DNA of 9,636 nt. Source: Thermoplasmata archaeon (GTDB lineage Archaea > Thermoplasmatota > Thermoplasmata > Thermoplasmatales > Thermoplasmataceae). The notes beneath the pieces are model-generated. The model made no database searches. It saw nothing but the letters and a program-made list of their open reading frames with translations, and was not told the origin of the DNA. Each line of letters starts with the position of its first letter. Positions within the stretch are counted from its first letter, which is position 1. Positions 6,567 to 9,636 of this stretch are shown here, piece by piece. The translations under genes were made by a program, and so were the position numbers. The DNA is taken from the NCBI GenBank assembly GCA_021827885.1, contig JAKAUD010000084.1:1-9636 (forward strand). The letters are read 5' to 3'.

Positions 6567-8396
6567 TTAGTTCACCTCCGGCTTGTACGTGTATCTGTCG
6601 CCTGAAACAATCTGTTTATACTCTCTTTTTACCATATCATACTCCCCCGTCGCAGGATTCCTTATCGAATTTATGAAGCAATCAAATTCCTTATCGTTTC
6701 TTTCGGGATAGTCTGTCCTTGACTGCCATCCAGGCCACCTCGTCTCCTTTCTCGCGCTGAGGTGGTGTAGCAATGTTTCGGCCACATCCAGCAAGTCAAA
6801 CACCTCAAGGCATCTCATCAGTTCATGAAGATTCTTCGCAAAAATGTGATTTTCAGCATCTTCTCTGAGTAGTTGTATGCGCTTGATTGCGTATTCCAGT
6901 CGCTCTTCAGTGATTCTGAAAAACTGGCTCACGCCTCCTGCATACTCATCCATCAGTCTTTGCAGCCTCTCCTCAAGCTCCTGTGGTTCTATTCCATCTG
7001 GCTGACCGCTTGTATATCTAGATTTGTTTTGCTGGAATCTCTTGAGCGGCGCATAAATTCTCTGTTTTTCTATTTCTTTGGCTTTCTCTTCGTCTTGAAA
7101 AGCGGGTGCTTTATAATTCCTAATTTTCTCAATTATGTCCTCTCCTGCCAAGAGTCCCTCAGCTCCGGCACCACTGACAAATTTATTTGGACAGCCTCCT
7201 GCAACATCGCCTATTGCGTATAGACCTGACAATGTCGTCTCCCTGTTTATATCAACCCAGTATCCACTGCCGGAGTGTCCTCCAGTAATATACGGCTCAC
7301 TCACATACACTTCCAGGGGCTCCTTTGTCAAATCAATTCTGTTTGCCGCAAGGAATAGAAGGAAACTTGGTCTTTCATTCAGATAATCACTTTCGATGTC
7401 CCTTATATCTTCTGGAGGAATACCCCTTGTATCCACGTATGTTGGAGGCGAACCGTTCAGCCACTCTTCAATCACCGCATCTGCCCTTAGGAATCTTGGA
7501 ATAGTCTCTCCACCCCTTTTTTGTAGTATTTTCTCGTTTCTGGAATTTATCATCGGAAGATGGTATCCACCAGAAATAGTGTCCACGGGTCCGTTATAAT
7601 CCTTTGTCCTGACAAGGATGAGCCTCATTTCAAACAGAGTCATTTCAGCTCCTGCCCTTATTCCCATGGCATAACCGCTACCTACGTTTCCCGGATAGTA
7701 CCATAGCTGGTGATGAGCATCTATTCCGTCATTCGTATAAGTCTTGTAAACATTTGAAGCCCCTCCAGTAGCGATAACGACTGCCTTGGCTTTTACTGTG
7801 TAGAATTGCCCGGTTCGTATATTTAGGCCCCAGGCACCAATCACCCTGTTTTCAGATTTTATAAGATTTGTTGCATATACTCTGTTTAAGACTTCAATAC
7901 CCAGCGATTTGATCTTCTCAGCAATAATCGGCTTCATGTGCTCCCCGTACATATCTATATCCCATCTTCCTCTCCTGATAAAATCCCCATTCTCGTTCTT
8001 GGGGAAAGGCACACCCCATTCATTGAGAAGGTGAGTTGTGTCATCCAGTCTCTTTGCAAGACTTAGTGTAAGATCCTCTCTGATCAGTCCACCAGCCTGC
8101 CACCTGCTCCACCTCACAAAATCCTCAATGGTCCTGTCCTTTCCTATATAGGAATTAATGGCGTCCATTCCAGCCGCTAAACAACCGCTTCTATCGATGT
8201 TGCTTTTCTCGACTATTACAATCCTGACTGATGGATCCTTCTTTCTGGCACCATACGCTGCGAAAAGCCCGGAATTTCCGCCTCCGATAATTAGAATATC
8301 GGTTTCTATCACGATGTCATTAGTTTTATGTTCCTTCGCCGTTCCAGTGGTAGTTTTAGAAGATTCATCAGCTTGTTCTATTTTTCCCATTTCCAT
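6567..8396 (-). CDS. aprA: adenylylsulfate reductase alpha subunit (AprA)-like flavoprotein
   Basis: This 609-residue FAD enzyme belongs to the fumarate reductase/AprA superfamily and is closest to AprA, which interconverts APS with sulfite and AMP. It has the FAD dinucleotide fold GGGNSG (38-43), the second FAD motif YAIGDVAGG (393-401), and the AprA signature KETRWPGW then RTDYPE (550-565), which is not a succinate dehydrogenase feature. Residues matching known AprA pocket positions are N81, E152, W232, R258 and H374 (GGHSG). Two neighbours differ: the HGE motif is YGE (150-152), and a VRY motif is VRW (94-96). The loop after GPV (270-290) also departs from the usual GAWFLFF. A Ser/Thr/Lys-rich tail of about 27 residues precedes the fold. 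The ATG at 8396 sits about 25 bases after a TATA-like box, which suits a leaderless message; M3 (8390) is an alternative. It is the first gene of the operon. Confidence 0.88.
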   Translation of the reverse strand: MEMGKIEQADESSKTTTGTAKEHKTNDIVIETDILIIGGGNSGLFAAYGARKKDPSVRIVIVEKSNIDRSGCLAAGMDAINSYIGKDRTIEDFVRWSRWQAGGLIREDLTLSLAKRLDDTTHLLNEWGVPFPKNENGDFIRRGRWDIDMYGEHMKPIIAEKIKSLGIEVLNRVYATNLIKSENRVIGAWGLNIRTGQFYTVKAKAVVIATGGASNVYKTYTNDGIDAHHQLWYYPGNVGSGYAMGIRAGAEMTLFEMRLILVRTKDYNGPVDTISGGYHLPMINSRNEKILQKRGGETIPRFLRADAVIEEWLNGSPPTYVDTRGIPPEDIRDIESDYLNERPSFLLFLAANRIDLTKEPLEVYVSEPYITGGHSGSGYWVDINRETTLSGLYAIGDVAGGCPNKFVSGAGAEGLLAGEDIIEKIRNYKAPAFQDEEKAKEIEKQRIYAPLKRFQQNKSRYTSGQPDGIEPQELEERLQRLMDEYAGGVSQFFRITEERLEYAIKRIQLLREDAENHIFAKNLHELMRCLEVFDLLDVAETLLHHLSARKETRWPGWQSRTDYPERNDKEFDCFINSIRNPATGEYDMVKREYKQIVSGDRYTYKPEVN

Positions 8397-8416
8397 AGTT
8401 TATTATTTCTCTGTTG

Positions 8417-8425
8417 AGTATAATG
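8417..8425 (-). promoter_or_regulatory. TATA-like box of the apr-hdr operon
   Basis: On the - strand CCATTATAC(T) is centred about 24-25 bases before the aprA ATG. That is the distance expected if transcription starts at or next to the start codon, giving a leaderless mRNA. No Shine-Dalgarno-like sequence lies before the ATG, which fits. A stronger TATATATA at 8526-8533 could drive a longer transcript instead. Confidence 0.45.
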
Positions 8426-8428
8426 GCT

Positions 8429-8438
8429 TGCCATGGCA
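8429..8438. promoter_or_regulatory. 10-bp palindrome next to the LysR-like box
   Basis: TGCCATGGCA is a perfect palindrome that directly abuts the ATC-N9-GAT dyad and ends a few bases before the TATA-like box, where the TFB recognition element would be. It may be part of a composite operator. A 10-bp palindrome can also arise by chance. Confidence 0.3.
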
Positions 8439-8455
8439 TATCGAATTTTTCGATA
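8439..8455. promoter_or_regulatory. LysR-type operator candidate (ATC-N9-GAT dyad)
   Basis: The perfect inverted repeat TATCGAA-TTT-TTCGATA has half-sites about 10 bp apart, one helical turn. It contains ATC-N9-GAT and therefore T-N11-A, the classical box of LysR-type regulators. It lies 14 bases upstream of the TATA-like box, where an archaeal activator would bind. A LysR-type gene is the next gene upstream, so this is the likely control site of the operon. Confidence 0.55.
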
Positions 8456-8481
8456 CGTTAAGAAGATTTATGGTAATTTTA

Positions 8482-8508
8482 CGGGTCCGGTTGAAAAAGT
8501 GACCCGTG
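8482..8508. promoter_or_regulatory. spaced dyad ACGGGTC-N13-GACCCGT
   Basis: Perfect 7-bp arms lie at 8482-8488 and 8502-8508, with half-site centres 20 bp apart, near two helical turns. The GC-rich arms stand out from AT-rich surroundings. It lies about 86-112 bases before aprA and about 80 past the regulator stop. It could be a distal operator or an RNA hairpin ending the regulator transcript; no T-run follows it on the - strand. Confidence 0.4.
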
Positions 8509-8542
8509 CAATAATTTAATGTCGCATATATATGTCAACATT

Positions 8543-8562
8543 GGAGAAAAAGGAGGAGAAAC
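8543..8562 (-). terminator. possible pyrimidine-tract terminator of the regulator gene
   Basis: About 25-45 bases past the regulator stop the - strand reads as a T/C-only run (GTTTCTCCTCCTTTTTCTCC). A T-rich tract without a hairpin is a common archaeal termination signal and would separate the regulator transcript from the operon. This call rests on composition only. Confidence 0.3.
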
Positions 8563-8586
8563 ACCGTTTCACCTCGACATTCAGGG

Positions 8587-9516
8587 TCAACATAATTGAG
8601 ACAGGGTAGAAACTATTTCGGTCCTCAAACGATCGCCCTTGAAATATCTAGAAAAAATCACGTAAAGATCTCTTTTCGAATCTAATTTTTCAATTTGTAT
8701 TGTATGTACTTGTCCAAGCTTTTCAAGGATTAGCCCAACCCTCTTTGAAGTAATTGCAATGCCATCACCGGAGAGAACCATATTTATCTGTTCACTTAGA
8801 TTCTCAACAACAATTCTTTTGACTCTCTTGCCAATCTTGATATTGCGCTTTAGATATTCTTTCTTGATGGACATTTCAAGACCGTAGTCTGGTGGTAGGC
8901 TGATCAAATTGTATTTTAAGATATCGAAAATACGGCATGTCTTTTTCTCATTAAGTTGGTGATTCACGGGCGTTATTAGGACGAATCCGTCAGTGCACAA
9001 TACACTTCTGTTGTTATTAATCATGCTCTGATCATGGGTCTCATTTGGATTCTGATTCATGCAGACTTCTCCAACTACGGCCACATCAGCATTTCCTGTA
9101 TTTATATCTCTGATACATTTATTGTAACTCATCGATTTTATATCTATTTTCAGGCTAGGATATAAATCCTGAAATCTCTTCATAAACTCCTTGAGGAAGA
9201 TAATAGATGGAATCTCCCCCATTACGATCTTTATGCAAGCATTTCTCTTGCATAGATTTATTTTTGCTTCTTCCAGCGATTCAAGAACTTTTGAGATAAT
9301 AGGGTAGATCTTCTTTCCATCATCATTAAGACTAACGCCGGTAGCCGTTCTGTGGAAAAGAGTGATCTTGAAATATTCTTCAACTCTTGAAATATGATAT
9401 ACTGCAGTTGAAAATTGAATGCCAAGTTTCTTGGAGGCGTTTAATATACTTCCACTATCAACTACTTCCATGAAAGTTATCATTTCTTCTATATTCAAGC
9501 AATTTTTTTTATTCAC
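8587..9516 (-). CDS. LysR-type transcriptional regulator
   Basis: This 309-residue protein has LysR-family layout and full length. The N-terminal winged helix-turn-helix spans about 9-70: F..VVDSGSILNASKKLGI, the recognition-helix region STAVYHISRVEEYF, and the wing LFHRTATGVSLNDDGKKIYP. A linker helix follows, then a two-lobed ligand-binding domain of about 92-305 (IKIVMGEIPS, NADVAVVGE, GFVLITPVNH, VLSGDGIAITS). LysR regulators are less common in archaea than in bacteria. Its position just upstream of aprA in the same direction, with a T-N11-A dyad in the gap, suggests that it controls the apr-hdr operon in response to a small molecule, perhaps the transported anion. The start is a GTG at 9516; a TTG at codon 7 is possible, and both retain the whole DNA-binding domain. 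Confidence 0.88.
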   Translation of the reverse strand: MNKKNCLNIEEMITFMEVVDSGSILNASKKLGIQFSTAVYHISRVEEYFKITLFHRTATGVSLNDDGKKIYPIISKVLESLEEAKINLCKRNACIKIVMGEIPSIIFLKEFMKRFQDLYPSLKIDIKSMSYNKCIRDINTGNADVAVVGEVCMNQNPNETHDQSMINNNRSVLCTDGFVLITPVNHQLNEKKTCRIFDILKYNLISLPPDYGLEMSIKKEYLKRNIKIGKRVKRIVVENLSEQINMVLSGDGIAITSKRVGLILEKLGQVHTIQIEKLDSKRDLYVIFSRYFKGDRLRTEIVSTLSQLC

Positions 9517-9522
9517 TTAAAT

Positions 9523-9549
9523 ACATTATGTTAAAATATATCAAGGGGG
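9523..9549 (-). promoter_or_regulatory. possible promoter and small dyad before the regulator gene
   Basis: On the - strand a GATATATTTT box precedes the GTG start by about 16-25 bases, close to the spacing for a leaderless archaeal gene. Between box and start is the short dyad ACAT-T-ATGT (9523-9531), a possible autoregulatory site. The region is generally AT-rich, so the call is weak. Confidence 0.3.
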
Positions 9550-9617
9550 GTACTTACCCGTAAGGTATTGACGAAAAGGAGAGAAGAAGGCTCTGGTGCT
9601 TTTACTCTACTCTCTCG

Positions 9618-9633
9618 CCATATATTGATATGG
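9618..9633. repeat. short inverted repeat at the window edge
   Basis: CCATAT-ATTG-ATATGG has a 6-bp perfect stem and lies upstream of the regulator. No gene is visible between 9517 and the window end. It may belong to a promoter or operator of a neighbouring gene outside the window. Confidence 0.25.
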
Positions 9634-9636
9634 TTT

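Noticed and set aside
6567..8396. Reading aprA as succinate dehydrogenase/fumarate reductase subunit A
   Set aside because: KETRWPGW/RTDYPE and the adjacent gene with AprB-specific cysteine spacing and sheet region favour AprA, although a changed substrate remains possible.
8557..8569. GAAAC-ACC-GTTTC mini dyad
   Set aside because: A five-base stem in purine-rich DNA; likely chance, and it adds little to the clearer dyads nearby.
1..9636. CRISPR array, tRNA or rRNA genes
   Set aside because: No direct repeats with regular spacers, no tRNA cloverleaf with CCA/T-loop motifs, and no rRNA-like conserved stretch was found on reading both strands.

Overview
The window looks archaeal. TATA-like boxes lie about 20-25 bases before two starts, strong Shine-Dalgarno sequences are absent, Arg codons are largely AGG/AGA, and HdrABC/AprAB proteins sit beside decayed transposases of archaeal ISH3/IS4 type. 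The overall feel (moderate-to-low GC, ISH3-like element, compact Hdr operon) suggests a thermoacidophile such as a member of the Thermoplasmatales, but this is an inference from style and not a proven assignment.

Layout. Positions 1-1400 are mobile-element debris: a 5'-truncated ISH3/IS4-like transposase on the + strand, an isolated 11-bp-stem hairpin resembling an IS200/IS605-type right end, and a frameshifted IS66-like transposase C-terminus on the - strand. Positions 1478-8396 are one tightly packed six-gene operon on the - strand. In transcription order it is aprA, aprB, a DASS/SLC13-type anion transporter, hdrC, hdrB, and an hdrA-mvhD fusion of QmoB architecture. Every junction is a 0-base abutment, a 1-4 base stop/start overlap, or a 10-base gap. 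Upstream on the same strand (8587-9516) is a LysR-type regulator. The 190-base gap between regulator and operon holds a TATA-like box and several perfect dyads; one of these fits the classical LysR box (ATC-N9-GAT, T-N11-A).

How the genes fit together. AprAB interconverts APS and sulfite plus AMP in known sulfur metabolism. Qmo/Hdr complexes are its usual electron partners, and in Gram-positive sulfate reducers the membrane subunit QmoC is replaced by soluble HdrBC. Here the electron partner is reduced to HdrC, HdrB and a single QmoB-like flavoprotein, with no membrane subunit, no second QmoA, and no sat or dsr genes in view. A transporter gene sits inside the operon, translationally coupled on both sides. 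The simplest reading is a substrate-importing redox module: either sulfite/APS chemistry in a cytosolic AprAB-Hdr complex, or an AprA-like flavoenzyme that has moved to another imported anion. The AprA copy keeps most catalytic landmarks but changes some substrate-pocket residues, and AprB lacks the usual C-terminal tail, so the exact substrate is open.
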